Assembly (NCBI GenBank): GCA_037074765.1
Contig: JBAMDO010000039.1
Location: 372,001 to 436,000 of the forward strand
DNA: 64,000 bases
Reading direction: 5' to 3'
Source of the DNA: Mansonella perstans
Taxonomy: Eukaryota > Nematoda > Chromadorea > Rhabditida > Onchocercidae
Each line of letters starts with the position of its first letter. The first letter of the stretch is position 1. The position numbers and the translations under genes were made by a program. Shown in pieces: positions 37,583 to 50,423 of this stretch. The notes beneath the pieces are model-generated. The model made no database searches. It worked only from the letters and a program-made list of their open reading frames with translations, and had not been told where the DNA came from.

Positions 37583-40500
37583 AATAAGCATGATATCTAA
37601 GTATTACAATCAATGAAATTTGGAAGTTTATTCATCCCTATTTTTCATTTATTATAATCCTTCACTAATACTTATTGGTACATATGGAATTTCTCCTGCT
37701 GTCTTTTATTCTTAAAATATATTTGAAATTTAGAACCACCAATCATTCTCACATCGAAAGCAATAACTCGTTTGATTAGGCGACAAATTATTTTTCGACA
37801 AGTTATAATGTACTTTTTTACAGTGAGAAAGAAAAAAATTTGAAAAACGTTGAAATTTTTCGTGTATTTCAAATTTTGTTTTTTTCCACTATTTACTTTT
37901 GTCAAACGATTTTATTTTTTTTTCTTTTGATGTATAAAAAGAACAGTTGAATTATTGATCTCTCTTTTTGATTCTGAAAAATAACTTTGTAATGAATAGA
38001 TTATTGTTTGATCGAAAAATTGGCCGATCGTTGTTTGGCCAAATAATTGCTGTTTTCGGCAATCGCAGTCCTTTCAGAGTAAATTTCAATCTTTGTTTAA
38101 TAAATGTCACATATTGGATGAGTAATATAATAGCAACGAATGGAAGGTTAAAAGTGATTATTGTTTTACACTTCATGTATCAATTATCGTATCGCATTTT
38201 GCATTGCAAATTGGTTTGTGATAAAACATAAAAAATTGAAAACAAGCAACACATTACTTTTACTTCTTATTTATAAATGCTATTTTTTAAATTAAAAGTA
38301 GAAACAATCAAGCAGATGACTCTCGATGAATTTTATCAATCCTAATTTAATCAATACACGATTAATCAAATAAGCAATCAATTGTGTGGATGCTTTTATG
38401 ATGCATTATGCATGAAATATAATTATTAGCTGATAGCAAACACTGAATTTTTTAATTTTCAAATTAATAAAACAAGTAAAAAACAAGCCAAAAGAAATGA
38501 AAAATGAAACTTTAATTAAATTTTTGAATGCATTTATATTAAATAATAATTTTAATCTGAAAAAGTAGCAGAAATGACGAATTTTTATTTGCTACTTTGG
38601 GCTGTTTTTTTTTGGAATGGAAATAGAAAGTGTGATATTACACTGTGATGATGTATTCCATCATGGAATGATAGCATTACCAAAATGATATTGATATAGC
38701 AGTAGCATTCTGTGCTTAATTTTTAAGAGAAAGAAATCAAAAGAGACAAGTAACAAATACAGAAAATATGTTTTATGGGGGAGAGTTTTTTTTCAATGAT
38801 TAATTATTGAAGCAAAAATGATTTATAAGGTATGATTGAATGAGAAAAAGAAGAGAATGTCTTGGAAAGTAAAAATGATAAGTGAATGAGAGTAACCACT
38901 AAAATGACTTTCCTTCAATCTAACGTTTTGCAGGAATATGAAAAAATTGGATGAATCTGTTCTCGATTTCATGAAAAATAGTAATAATAACAGCTATTTA
39001 GCATATTATTACCAAACAAAGTTCTTTGAAAAAGTTACTCGAAGTTATCATTAAAGGTCAACTATTTGCAATATGAATTGATCTTACAAATTTCTGTGTA
39101 TAATAATTCATTTATCTCATGATTTTCTTCAATTAAATTTAATTAACCGATAACTCTTGTTAATTCATTGTTTATAAACATATTACATAGAAACAAAAAA
39201 AGAATTCTTTTTTCTTTTATTTCTGCTAAAGAGATTTAGTTATAACAGATGTGTTCAGTGTGAAAGAGAAGAAAGAGGATTTAATCTTTTAATCACTAAT
39301 TGTTTTATTAGCAAAACGTGTTAATAAAACAATTTTCTAGTTTTTTCTACTTGACGTGGGTAATTTTTCTTAGCGTTTTCATTTTCCTTACTTATGCAAG
39401 TTAATAGAGTGAGTGTCTTTGAAACTTCTAGAAGCAACTTAAGTCTGTTTTACAACGGTTTGTGATCCATCAATTTCGAAATAGATGTAATGAAATTGAT
39501 TTTAACATTCTTCAGATATCATTTTATCACATAGATTCACAAATGTTAGAAGAAGAACTTCTGCTAATGAATCGGTAACTTTTTACCATTAAAAATTCAT
39601 CAGTAAGAAATTATTAAAGTTTTAAGTTCCTCATTAGTAAAAAAAAGTTTAGGTATGGAAAAAATTTGAAGATTATTTGTATTTTTCAGGCTTATAAAGT
39701 GGATTTCACAAACCGAAATGCTTCGATAAATCATCAAAAATTGGAACTGATGCCAAGATGGAGTTAATTTTAGCGCAACAAATACTCCGTTAAGTTTCGG
39801 CATTTGAAATGTAATGATTTCAGTAATACCAAATTAAACATAATCAAAAATTTCACTATATTTTAATTTGCAGTTTATCTATTATTATTGTCGAAAACCC
39901 GGAAATTACTGCAACTCAGCAATGCTTACTCATTTCAAAAATGAATGATTTTTTAAGAATATTTTTTAACTACTTGCAGTAACTTCTTTCAACTGTTCAT
40001 TTTCTCTTTTTTTTTTGCAAGAAATCCAATAAATTCAATTTGTTTCATTGACCTTTATTTAAATAAAATGATTATATTTTGAGGTCATTTTATTCTGATG
40101 GCCTATCATATCATAATATTTGCTGATACTAGTACATAATAATATACACTGCTTGCCTGTGCGTTTTTTAAGATTTTTTTTAAACTTTTAATGAATTTCA
40201 ACTATTAAGTTGTCCCCTTTTAATTTGTCTTTCGATTATTTTGGCAAAAAAAGAAATTTGTCAATAGTTTATTTTGAAATTTATCTTTCTCTATTTATTT
40301 TGTTGCTAATCAAATTTTTTCCATTTATATTTTTCATCATACATCAATTTTGGATCTAATTTCATCATCAAAAATGTTTGTTGCATTTTGCAGTTGGCCA
40401 TACCGTAAGTTAAAAATGCTTTCATTATCACTGCAGTTTTGGTCTAAAAGGATTTACCAGTGATTGCTTTTAGATCCCTTTTTGCGCCACCTTGAAAAGC

Positions 40501-42170
40501 ATTACGCATTATTTATTGGTTCATCAAATTTTAAATCTTTTTCAGCCGCTCAAATAAGTCAGATAATAAAAGACAGCGAATTCATTTATTTCCTCAATTT
40601 TTCTTATTCCTGTTGTAACAACTGAAGCAATTGTTAAAAAAACTATGATTGAACAACAAATAAATAAATCTTTGAAATTTTTGAGAAAAAAAAAGCATCG
40701 ATGAAAAAACAGCTGTTTTAATTGGGTAATAATTTGTTTAAAATTGAACTGTAAACAACTAAACGAAATTTCGCTTTTTTTCCTCAAATCTGAATGAGTT
40801 TCCAAATCATTTACTGAAATTTTCTAAAATTTCGTGTTTTTATTAATTTGACGGAATTTTTGTTCCGTTACAAATTTTTTTTTACAGTACCATAAATGAA
40901 TTACAATTTCTATTGATTTTTAATTTTACAAATATAACTTGAAGTAATTTTCTGATTAATTTTATTTAGGCAATGTAAGTGAAATTGGAATAAAATTGAT
41001 AAATTATACAAAAAAAATTTTTGGTATTTTTTAAATTTATTCACATATAATTTTTAAATTTAACATCTTGTTGCTTTCAAATACTTTTGAAAAATTTTTT
41101 AAAATTAATTAAATGAAATATTATCGATAACGAATAATATCCCACAAACCATTGTTTCACTTTTTTAAAATTTTTTTTGGAAAGGAGCAACGATTACCAA
41201 ATAATTTTGCTAAAAAGCAATCGATAAGACGAAAGCATAACTTCTTCGAAGCTACATGACGGTTAGATTGATAAGCTGTAGCTGAAGCATATCACTCAGT
41301 AAACTAATATCCATCATTTACCTTATTTCAGATAGTTTTACAAATTGTTCATATCTGACGTTATAAAAAGAATAGCTACAAAAAAGTTAGCAGTAATTTA
41401 TGTGTAAAATCTGCGAATTCAATGGCAATTAATCAAATTGCTATCTTCCTCATTTCTTCAGTTCCAGTAATTTTACTTAATTAAAATTTCTACCTATATT
41501 AATATAAAATATAATACCTGATGCTGCGTATTTTAAACATATCTACGTACTTTAAACAAAAAAACATATCTTAAACACATTATTTTCTCCCATTCGCTTT
41601 CTTAACATTTATTTCCATTAATGTATTGTTTAATCTATTAGTAAAATTATATTTTATTATTTTTTTTCTGTCTAATTTAAGTTTTAACATTTTGTTTAAA
41701 ATTATTTTGAATAATGTCCAAATTAAAACTTGTGATTGAGTGATTTTGTAAAAATATTTCTGTAACGAGTGTGATAATCGATTAAAAAAAAAATTAGCTG
41801 ATTGATTATCGCACCAGTTAACTGGTTGATTGCTTGATTGGCTCTATCCTCTCATGCAAACATTACAACATTTTTTTTTTTTTTTAATTGTAAATTTTAT
41901 TTTTTTGAAATGTGACAATAAAGTTTAAATCATGGAATTCGCATTTTTTTCTTTTTTTCGTTTTATTTTTAAAAATTATGCATATTAATATGATGAACAT
42001 GTGAGCCACATCACACACATTGATTGGCCAAACCACAAATGTTTGTTAGTCGAAAATAATCTGTCAGACACATAGAAGTTGAAGTGATAAAGACGTTAAC
42101 TGATCATTTGGTCATTAACAATCTTTGGTTCGGCATTCTAACATCATTCAGTAACCTTCAAAAAACTATT
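37583..42170. other. 4.6 kb intergenic region
   Basis: A+T-rich with many homopolymers. Open frames are short and of Phe/Ile/Lys/Asn composition. No exon with convincing splice sites on either strand. Confidence 0.65.
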
Positions 42171-45100
42171 ATGTTTACCTTATCACTATTATATATCTAC
42201 GTACTGTTTGCTTTGTACACAAAAGGTTAGATATTTAATTGGTAATCTTATAATTAATATTTGAATATTTTTGTCTATTAGATTGGAAAACGTTATCAGT
42301 TTATAGCACAATCAGTCAGATTCAATCAGAACATATTATAGCACAAAAAAAATCCGTCAAATTATTTTAATATATGACTAATCAGTTATATATATACCAA
42401 AGTATCAACTACTTTAGCCACTTAAAATTAATTCATTTTAAATTTCAGCTATAATTTGTTAAGCTTTCATTGGAAAAAGTTTGAATCGCACAAATTTAAT
42501 CGGTTGAAGTCAAATAATTTAAAAATTTTCTCAATGATTTTGCTATTATTTTGTGTAATTTTTTTTATTAATTTGAAACAAAACGATCAGAATTGGACGT
42601 TAAATAACAACAAAAAATATTTAGTTGTTGAAACATAACAATAATTTGTTGTGACTTCACTGAATTTTTATTACAAGAAAATAGGACGGATGAATTGATA
42701 TTTTGTTGAAAATATCGCTATTGGAAATGTATTTGCAGTGCAAAGTTTGGGATGTATGGGAAAGATTTGTCAAAGTGGCGAAGCAAACAAATTAATTAAA
42801 TGCGACGGCGATTTTTGTGGCGGTTTCAGAAGTAAAAGGTAAGAAATACTTGAAAGTAGATCATTTTGTTTAGTTATTAGTTATTTTATCAAGTGAATTA
42901 TAAGTAACATACACTTAATCGAAAAAGTGATTTGTCGACGACAATATGGCGATTTAAATTTAAATTTTTTTTAAAATTACATATTACATACGAGCAAAAT
43001 ACACTTGGTCAAACTTTCCAAATATCAATTCATTGAAAAATTTTATCTGTCCTAAAAAAATATGCAAATTGCATTTTAAATTTTACAATTAAAAAGAATT
43101 ATTGATTTTAGACGCGATGGATTACTAATTGAAGCGGTTGACGTAGAATGTTCACCTCAAAATGAAGTATATGCACCATTTGATGGTGATCTTTATTTTT
43201 GGAAACCATTTGGTAATCGTGTAAATTACGAATGCGCTGATGAAGGTGTACGAATTGAGGGAACTGGTCAATGGCAAGGTATGTAAAATTGAGTTTTTCA
43301 AGGAGCAAACTGAATCAATAAAATATTGCGTATAACTTGAACTTTAAATTAAATTAGAATGAATTATTTATAACTTCATGAATATCGTTGCTATTTTTTG
43401 TTTTAAAGAAATCTAATGCCATCCAATGAAAAATTGAAATCCATTTCTTAATTTCAAAATAAAAATTTAGAAACAAATAGTTTGATATTCCATCAAACAT
43501 TATATTATCCGTCCTTGCTAATATTACCCATTTATTTTTCCTGCACTAATTGATAAAAAAATCACAGCTTTAAATATGATTTCAAGTTTAGAAAGGAATT
43601 AATGATAACAGCAAGAAAAATTATTGTTGATTTAGACACTCGGTGATCAAAATTTAAACAAAAAAATAATTTCTGAAAATCATTCGGTTGCTTCCCGGAA
43701 ACCTGGAAAATTTCTGGAAAGAATATCTGGAAAATTCGGTAATCATGTAAATTGCTAAAGCGCTGATAAAGGTTTACGTAGGTAAATGACCAGTGAGCTG
43801 ATAAAGATGTATTGAAGGATGAAAAAAATTGCATAATTAACACATCACAATGTTGGATTCGTAGTCCCGACTCCGTGAGATACAAGGAAAAAAATTCATT
43901 CTATGCAGTTAGTTGCAATTTTGAGGCTATCATGTGTTGATCGCATCGATATCATTAGACGTTTTTGGTGGACGCGTAAAAAAAGGACAACGAATTGGAA
44001 TTGCTAAAGATCTCCGATGTATATATGCGGATGGTGATGGTGATCCATTTGTTAGATTACAATTGTTCAAACAAGGACGAGCTATCGATCCAACATTTCA
44101 TCTTTGGGATTTTAAGTTTCTCATTGCTTGATAGAAAGAAATTATGAAAAATATGCTTTTTGCAATATAATGTGAAAATATGGTTGTTAAAATTGATAGG
44201 ATCGGCAAAATTTGCCAGAAAGCAATTAAGTTTGTTTCATACTTGAATATCTTGATTAAGATAATATTTATATTATTATCATGAAAAAGATATGGAATGA
44301 GTTGCCGTATATGGAATAAGTTAACAAATCGATAAAATTAAATCATGTAATAGCCAAAATAGGTTTGAGTTCAGTACTAACTCAAATCCAAATTAAAAAA
44401 AATCGTTTTCAGGCATGTGTACTGGTCAAATTTGCGAGTCAAATCCCAAAAATGAATTACTGGGACAACCATTTAAGTATGATAGGTGTGTTTTGGTGAA
44501 ATATTTTCTTCAATCTTGTAAATGTATTTTGATTTTCAAGAGATTTTTTAAAATATTTAGATTTCAAAATTGCGAAAAATATTTCCAATTTTTATCAGAT
44601 TTTCACTAAACCGTTGAATTTATTCTTTCTATAGTCGATATAATGCAGTACGTGGCTGGGATATCAAGTGCCCGAAAATACGGGATAATGATAACGAGGT
44701 AAGCACTACAAGCAATTCGAAAACATTTGAAAACTGAAATACAATTTTTAGCAACGCAAAACTAATCGATTGGTCTTTTTAAATGTATTGGCAATCTGCT
44801 ACATGCAAATCATTGAATCCGAAATTATTACATCCTAATATTTTTTTCATATTATTTCAATCAAATTTAACTGATTGCATAAAGACAAATTATAACTACT
44901 TCGTCTTAGCATCAACTATTTCTTACAGGAAATGCGTGTTCCGGATATCTATTCACCCATCGATGCCAAAGTTGTCGGACGAAGTCGCCTATATGCTATT
45001 CAGGGTGTTTACACTGGTTGTGACAACAATGGTGTAGTACTTATTGGCACTGGTGATTGGACTGGTAAATTTTCAGTCAAATATTTTAAATGGACATTTT

Positions 45101-45558
45101 GTAATGTTCTAATTTTTCATTGATTAAAGAAATATCAGGTTACGAAGTTGTGCTGTACAATGTACGTTATCGGGATGGATTGTTAGGTTCGCATCATGTT
45201 GTACAAGGTGAACCAATTGCAACTCGACTTGATTGTGAAGACTCTCCGGATTCAGTATTCATGGAGGTTAAACATATATTTAATTCTAATAAATTATAAG
45301 TCTGAATACAATGTATTAAGTACGTATGATTATTCATTCAAGATCATTATAAGACTTTTTTTTCGAATTATAACTTATTCTTCATTTAGTTAAACTTTCA
45401 CTATCCTTAACTAATCAGCTTAAAATCCGGATTATATTTCAAACATTTTGTACTATCATTCGAATTAGTTTCAGATTCGTTATCATGGCGTTGTTGTGGA
45501 TATAAGCGAAATGATCTCAGCAAAACGATGTCGCATGCCAGATTTTCCACCCAAATAA
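42171..45558 (+). CDS. lect-2: Secreted LECT2/chondromodulin-II-like protein with two domains, about 324 aa
   Basis: Exons: 42171-42225, 42739-42838, 43112-43278, 43959-44115, 44413-44485, 44635-44698, 44929-45064, 45139-45266, 45475-45558. Start is ATG 42171 with a hydrophobic signal peptide (MFTLSLLYIYVLFALYTK). Domain 1 (exons 2-4) carries cysteine spacing and the VYAPFDGDL core; domain 2 (exons 5-9) repeats it (GWDIKCP, YSPIDAKVVG, CDNNGVVLIG). This is the LECT2 fold, related to M23 metallopeptidases. C. elegans LECT-2 is a secreted factor that works with SAX-7, MNR-1 and DMA-1 to shape PVD dendrites; a like role here is inference. The histidine expected before the GVDI-like strand is not seen in either domain, so zinc binding is doubtful. 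The exon 4/5 phases disagree unless an 11-nt microexon (about 44222-44232) is used; otherwise exon 4 runs to a stop at 44131. Confidence 0.82.
43621..43785 (+). pseudogene. Decayed copy of LECT-2 exon 3 within intron 3
   Basis: Starting at an acceptor-like GATTTAG, this stretch aligns with exon 3 and its acceptor. The clearest part is TTCGGTAATCATGTAAATTGC then AAAGCGCTGATAAAGGTTTACG, against TTTGGTAATCGTGTAAATTAC then GAATGCGCTGATGAAGGTGTACG in the exon. It contains in-frame stops and deletions, so it cannot serve as an exon. It marks an old local duplication of about 520 bp. Confidence 0.7.
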
Positions 45559-45693
45559 AACAAATTAAGATTTGTTGACTATTCATGATTTTTTATTGGT
45601 ATTTGTTTTTTGGTCGATTTATTTCGATATTTTTCCCTTTATTTTTCGTTTTTTTCTTTCTGGCTTTTCATTGTTGTTATATTTATGTATAGA

Positions 45694-45699
45694 AATAAA
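45694..45699 (+). promoter_or_regulatory. AATAAA polyadenylation signal for lect-2
   Basis: Canonical hexamer 136 bases after the LECT-2 stop codon, followed by T-rich DNA. Confidence 0.55.
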
Positions 45700-46351
45700 T
45701 TTTTCCTCGTAAAGTTTTTTTTGTAAAGATGAACGAACAATTCAAGATTGTTCGAGAATATTGGAAATTTTTCAGCATATAGCTTTTCCAGGATTTTTCA
45801 TGTCATAGATTTTTTTTCTTTTTTTTTTGCTTATTACAGAGAAAGGAACATAATAATCCGTAAAATCTTATGTAAATATAGTAAAATTTTGATATATGCT
45901 GTTGAATGTTTGTATGCATAATTGTTTCATTGAATATAATTTATTTGTTCAGAGTTGATACGATTGTTTCTGTATCAAAATAAGGTTGGAACTCAGGGGA
46001 ATGAGATGATATGGAATTCAGATAATACTTTGAAATATAATTGAAATATAATAGTATCAAACATGAAGAAAATCCCTGTTATTTGAGATGAATTTAGTGG
46101 AATGACGAAGTACATTAGTTTGTAAGACTAATCAAAAAAATCACAAATACGGCCTATTGTTTCTTTCTTGGGTTTTCTGAAATTGCCTTCTTAATGACAA
46201 ATTTTTAACAGTTCGCTATATCGGACAATTCAGAATAATAATCTTCTGGACAACTCGAAATTATAATCTGCATCATTTTAATTTCATGTCACTTGATTGT
46301 TTTCAATTCCAAATTAATGATTAAAAAGAACAAAAGAATAATTAAACTTTT

Positions 46352-46457
46352 TCTCTGATGGATTCATGTCTTATGTTTCTTCTGATGGATTCATGTCTTA
46401 TGTTTCTTCTGATGGATTCATGTCTTTCTTATGTTCCTTCTGATGGATTCACGTCTT
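46352..46457. repeat. 27-bp tandem repeat, about 4 copies
   Basis: Units begin TCTGATGGATTCATGTCTTA. The third copy carries a 4-base insertion and the last has a T to C change. Confidence 0.95.
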
Positions 46458-47291
46458 AAATCGCTTGTCTGTACTGCTTTGAATTTCCTGATAATTCGCA
46501 AGATTAAAGAGATAAGGATATCATCAAATTTGGTCTTTCAATTCCTGATAATTCATTTTCTCATATGTTTTTTTTTTAATGCCTAGAAATAATACAGTTA
46601 AGTAAAAGGCTTGAAATGCTATATTAGAAGTTGAAATTCAAAGAATTCAAAGAGTAATGAATAAAATGTTGATTCTCATTTATTTGTATCATTCCCCAAC
46701 TATAGTGAAGAAACACTTTTTCCTTCAATTTAATTCTTTTTTATGGCATACTTAGAGTATCTAAATTCTACTTTATTGTTAGAATTATTTTATTAAAATG
46801 TATTGAAAAATAAAAAATGAAACAGAATTGATTTAATTTTTCAGAAAAAAAAGGAAAATAGCATATTTGAAATATTTTGAATTTTCTCATTCATCATTTA
46901 GAGCAATGGGATGGTTTTTTTTTTTAAGAGATTTAAAATTATATTTATATGTCGGAAGAAATAATACATTGTAAGTCATAACAGTAAAACTTGACACTCA
47001 ATTTTATCCTTTGCAGGGCGTGAAATTAACGTTGGTAAGATAATTACCAACATTATTTGGCCCTACAAATGCTCATTATTTGGCCTATTAAGGCTCGTCA
47101 TTTATCATCAAGTAACAGAAGAGACTCAAAGTATTTTTTGAAAAATCGAAATTTACGGATGGTTGTAATCTTTCAAGATTACTTAGTAGTATTTGATGTT
47201 CATTTTTTTTTTTTTTTGTTGTTTGAGAAAGTATTTGTTTTTTTAGTTAACTTTTATTAAAAAAACACCTTAAGGTGATTGGATATAGTCG

Positions 47292-49060
47292 ATGCAAGAT
47301 GTCAGACGAATAAGTAACAAAGAAGAAAAGTGTGTGAAAAGGTTATTGGAATTGAGAAGTCGAAAATGGTCTGGAATGACGCAGATTCTTCCGTATTTAT
47401 ATTTGGGTGGTTTACGTGACGCAAATGACGTAGAACAGCTAAAAGAGAAACAGGTTATTACTTTTTCTTTTTACTTACTCATTTTATTGCTTAATCTCTT
47501 ATGAATTTATTACTTTTTGTTTTTACTTACTCATTTTATTAATTAATTTCTTATGAATTTTATTTCACTTAATTCTTGTTAGTAAGTTATTATTTTTTGT
47601 TACTGCATTGCTACTTTGATTATTACTTTAAATATTTATTTGATATTTTTTACTACTTTGTTTGTTATGCAAAGTAATATAAATTATGTTCGGTGATATT
47701 ATTTTCATTCAATTTATTTGTTATCGGAAAAAGATCAATTTTAGTCTTCCAGTATTTAAGTCTTCTATTAAGTCTTCTTTATTAAGTCGTCCAGTATTAA
47801 GTCTTCCGGTATTAAAAAACACTTTCATGTATTGTAAATGATTTAACACTTTTATATATCTATGCCTACAATATGTGAGCATGAAAAATTTCTATTTACT
47901 TGCGATCAGATTGATTATATGATATCGATACATGGCTTAAGCGAGCGTATTGGCAGCACTTTAAAAGAACTAAATATTTTACGCATTCAAATGGCGGATA
48001 TGCCTGAAGCAAATATTAGCGAATATTTTACGGAAACAACTACATTTATCCATCATGCGCGTTTATCGAAAAGTAAGTAAATGGTATAATATTAGCTATA
48101 GCTCGTACCCATTGCAGATATTTTTCGTAGAAAATAATTTTCGAAAATATTACTATCCATTGATATTTTAACATTCTTTGCTGTGATTTTTCTCTGTCTA
48201 AATGAATTTTTGATTGGATGTTGAATGTGATAGTTTTGCTAATTTTTAGAATCGGTACTTGTACACTGCATTGCTGGAGTGAGTCGTAGTGTATGTATCG
48301 TTGCTGCTTATCTTATTGCTGCTTGTGATATGACCTATGCTGCTGCTTTGGCATATATTGTCAGTAAACGACCCTGTGCTAATCCAAATTTCGGATTTCG
48401 CATGCAACTTGTAAAATATGCAAGAAAAGTTCGTCGCTTTATGTATATATATACATATGTATAGTTTATGTATATTAATTATTTATCATTTTTAAGCTAT
48501 TATCAATTATTTATCACTTTTTTTAAGCTATTATCAGCAAAATTGTATTTACAGAGAAGTTCATTAGAAGGAATAATGATGAGGAATGAATTTGGTAGTG
48601 AAACATTTGATGAACTGAAGGTAAATGATAAAAAAATGATGATGCAGCTTACTGCAGCCCCACTACCGGATGCAGCAGATAAATCAATTGTATGGGAGGA
48701 AACTGAATCTGTATCTCCTAATATCTCCATAAAAGGTATATATTTACGTTGTTTAAATTTGTCAAGTGATGAATTCTTTGCAGCATTTGCTTACTGAAAT
48801 TTAAACTAGTCAGGTTTGAATAATATTTTTACTCATAAAAAATTTGTAAAAACCTTGGCTGATGTTTTCTGGAGATGTTCAGGTAGAATTTGGTTAACTG
48901 ATCTAAGTTTTTTGGTTAAATTGATTTGATTAAATGCTTTCTGAAAATGCTTAATTGGAAATTAATTGCAGAAGAGTGTGCCGAATCTGTGAAATATCGA
49001 AGTAATCCAATGAGTAAGTCGGTTTTTAACGACTCCAATATCAGCTTTATTGATCAATAG
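47292..49060 (+). CDS. Dual-specificity protein phosphatase (DUSP15/22-like), 257 aa
   Basis: Exons: 47292-47453, 47910-48072, 48250-48428, 48555-48735, 48972-49060, all GT-AG with matching phases, sum 774 nt. The phosphatase domain starts with ILPYLYLGGLRDANDVEQL, carries the general-acid loop (MADMPE) and the signature VHCIAGVSRS, where the Cys is the nucleophile and the Arg binds phosphate, and ends with the ANPNFGFRMQL helix typical of DUSP15/22. Human DUSP22 and DUSP15 act on JNK-pathway and other kinases at membranes through an N-terminal MG myristoylation motif. Here the N terminus is MQDVRRISNK, so that anchor is absent. An acidic and Ser-rich tail of about 90 residues follows the domain, longer than usual. 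If intron 3 is retained the protein stops at 48464 after RRFMYIYTYV. Confidence 0.9.
47455..47565. repeat. Tandem duplication of about 55-60 bp in the phosphatase intron 1
   Basis: The segment with TTTTTACTTACTCATTTTATT and CTTATGAATTT occurs twice in succession just downstream of the exon 1 donor. Confidence 0.85.
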
Positions 49061-50423
49061 CACATCTATTTTCCTTTGTTGTTATTATTGCACATTTTAA
49101 AGGTGTAACCATTAGTAAAAAACCGACGGCATGAGTTCGTAAGCGTATGAAAATGTAATGGTTATAAGTAATGTAAAAGCATGATATAAATTGAACACAA
49201 AAATCCTTGATAAATCAGAAAATACACTTTACTAAGGATGACTACCGTAATGAGCTACTGATGTCTGGGTAATCTCTTCCATCCGATAGTCCTTCAATTC
49301 TAGATTTCTTAAAAGGTACTCCAAGAAAAGAGGGCATTTTTTGGGAAATAAGTTTTAATTCTCAAATTACTCAAAACATACTTGCAACAGAGGACATTTA
49401 AGACAAGAAAATGTTGTACGGCGAGATGGTATTTGATTATTGTTAGGAAATCCACTCTGCTGAATCAGCAGAAGCTACGTATAACTGCGAGTCCTTAGTT
49501 GATTTGTATTATATGATTTAATATTTTGAATTATATGATTTAATATTTTGAATTGTATTATATGATTTAATATATTTTGAATTTTGAATAGATGGGTGCT
49601 AATTTAATTTCAAAACGGTATTAATATTATTATTTAGATGTAATGTCAAGAAAAATTGGTTGAACTTCTGGTGTAGTACTGTTTGTGAGACATTTCTAAA
49701 CTTTTTGTGATGATTCATTTTTAATCTCTGTAAAGATCGGAAATAAAAAAAATCTATGCAAGTAACAGTCGACAGACAACATGTTGGAATTCGATAATCA
49801 AAAGAATTGATCTCGGGTATTGTGTACATGCTTATTTATTGCATTTCATTTTTATCATGACCATATTATTGAAGCTATACAATTATTTTAAGAATTTCAT
49901 GTATTTTTAAAATGAAGAAATGATTGCAAGTTGCTGTGAGTTAATTATTCATTAAAAAACGATGGCAGAATTGATTTTCATCAAAATTTTCATCGAAATT
50001 CAGATGAAATGTTTGAATAGAAAGAATCGTGTTGATTCCTTGATAAACATAAAATTATTTGGCAAAAACAGTTCTTTTATTTGTGCAAAATGCAAAGTTA
50101 TATAATTGCAACTTATTCAACAGTTCAGTTAAATTTATGTCACTTTGTTTTATTTTTCATAAACATAGGAATTATTGATTTATTAGCTGAACAGTTTTGT
50201 GCTAGGAATTTTGGATTATTACAATGCAAAGGCAAAAATTCAATTGCAAATAATGAGTGAAATATAAATATTTATACATCAAGTATACAATAAATAATTA
50301 TATAAAATATTCCTCAAAATAGTTTTATATTTTTTATGTGGCAAAAAAGGAAAACTCAACTAGATTATGCCCTGATAGTGGCAAGGTGACATTGCTGGCA
50401 ATGAAATGAATAAGTACCATCAA
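49061..50423. other. Convergent intergenic region (3' to 3')
   Basis: Separates the phosphatase from the minus-strand ATPase. No coding exon supported. It contains a short A+T-rich tandem repeat at about 49507-49580 (TTATATGATTTAATATTTTGAA units). Confidence 0.65.
49507..49580. repeat. 22-bp A+T-rich tandem repeat, about 3 copies
   Basis: Units of ATTATATGATTTAATATTTTGAA in direct tandem with small insertions. Confidence 0.85.

Larger units (their letters stand above)
45559..47291. other. LECT-2 3' flank and phosphatase 5' flank
   Basis: No gene supported. It includes a 27-bp tandem repeat (46352-46457). A stretch at 47017-47034 sits between TTTGCAG and GTAAGA and could be a 5'UTR exon of the phosphatase gene. 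Confidence 0.55.

Noticed and set aside
47862..47909. Start or acceptor of phosphatase exon 2 at ATG 47862
   Set aside because: No acceptor lies upstream in frame; the CAG at 47907-47909 is in phase and begins exactly at the family's conserved strand.
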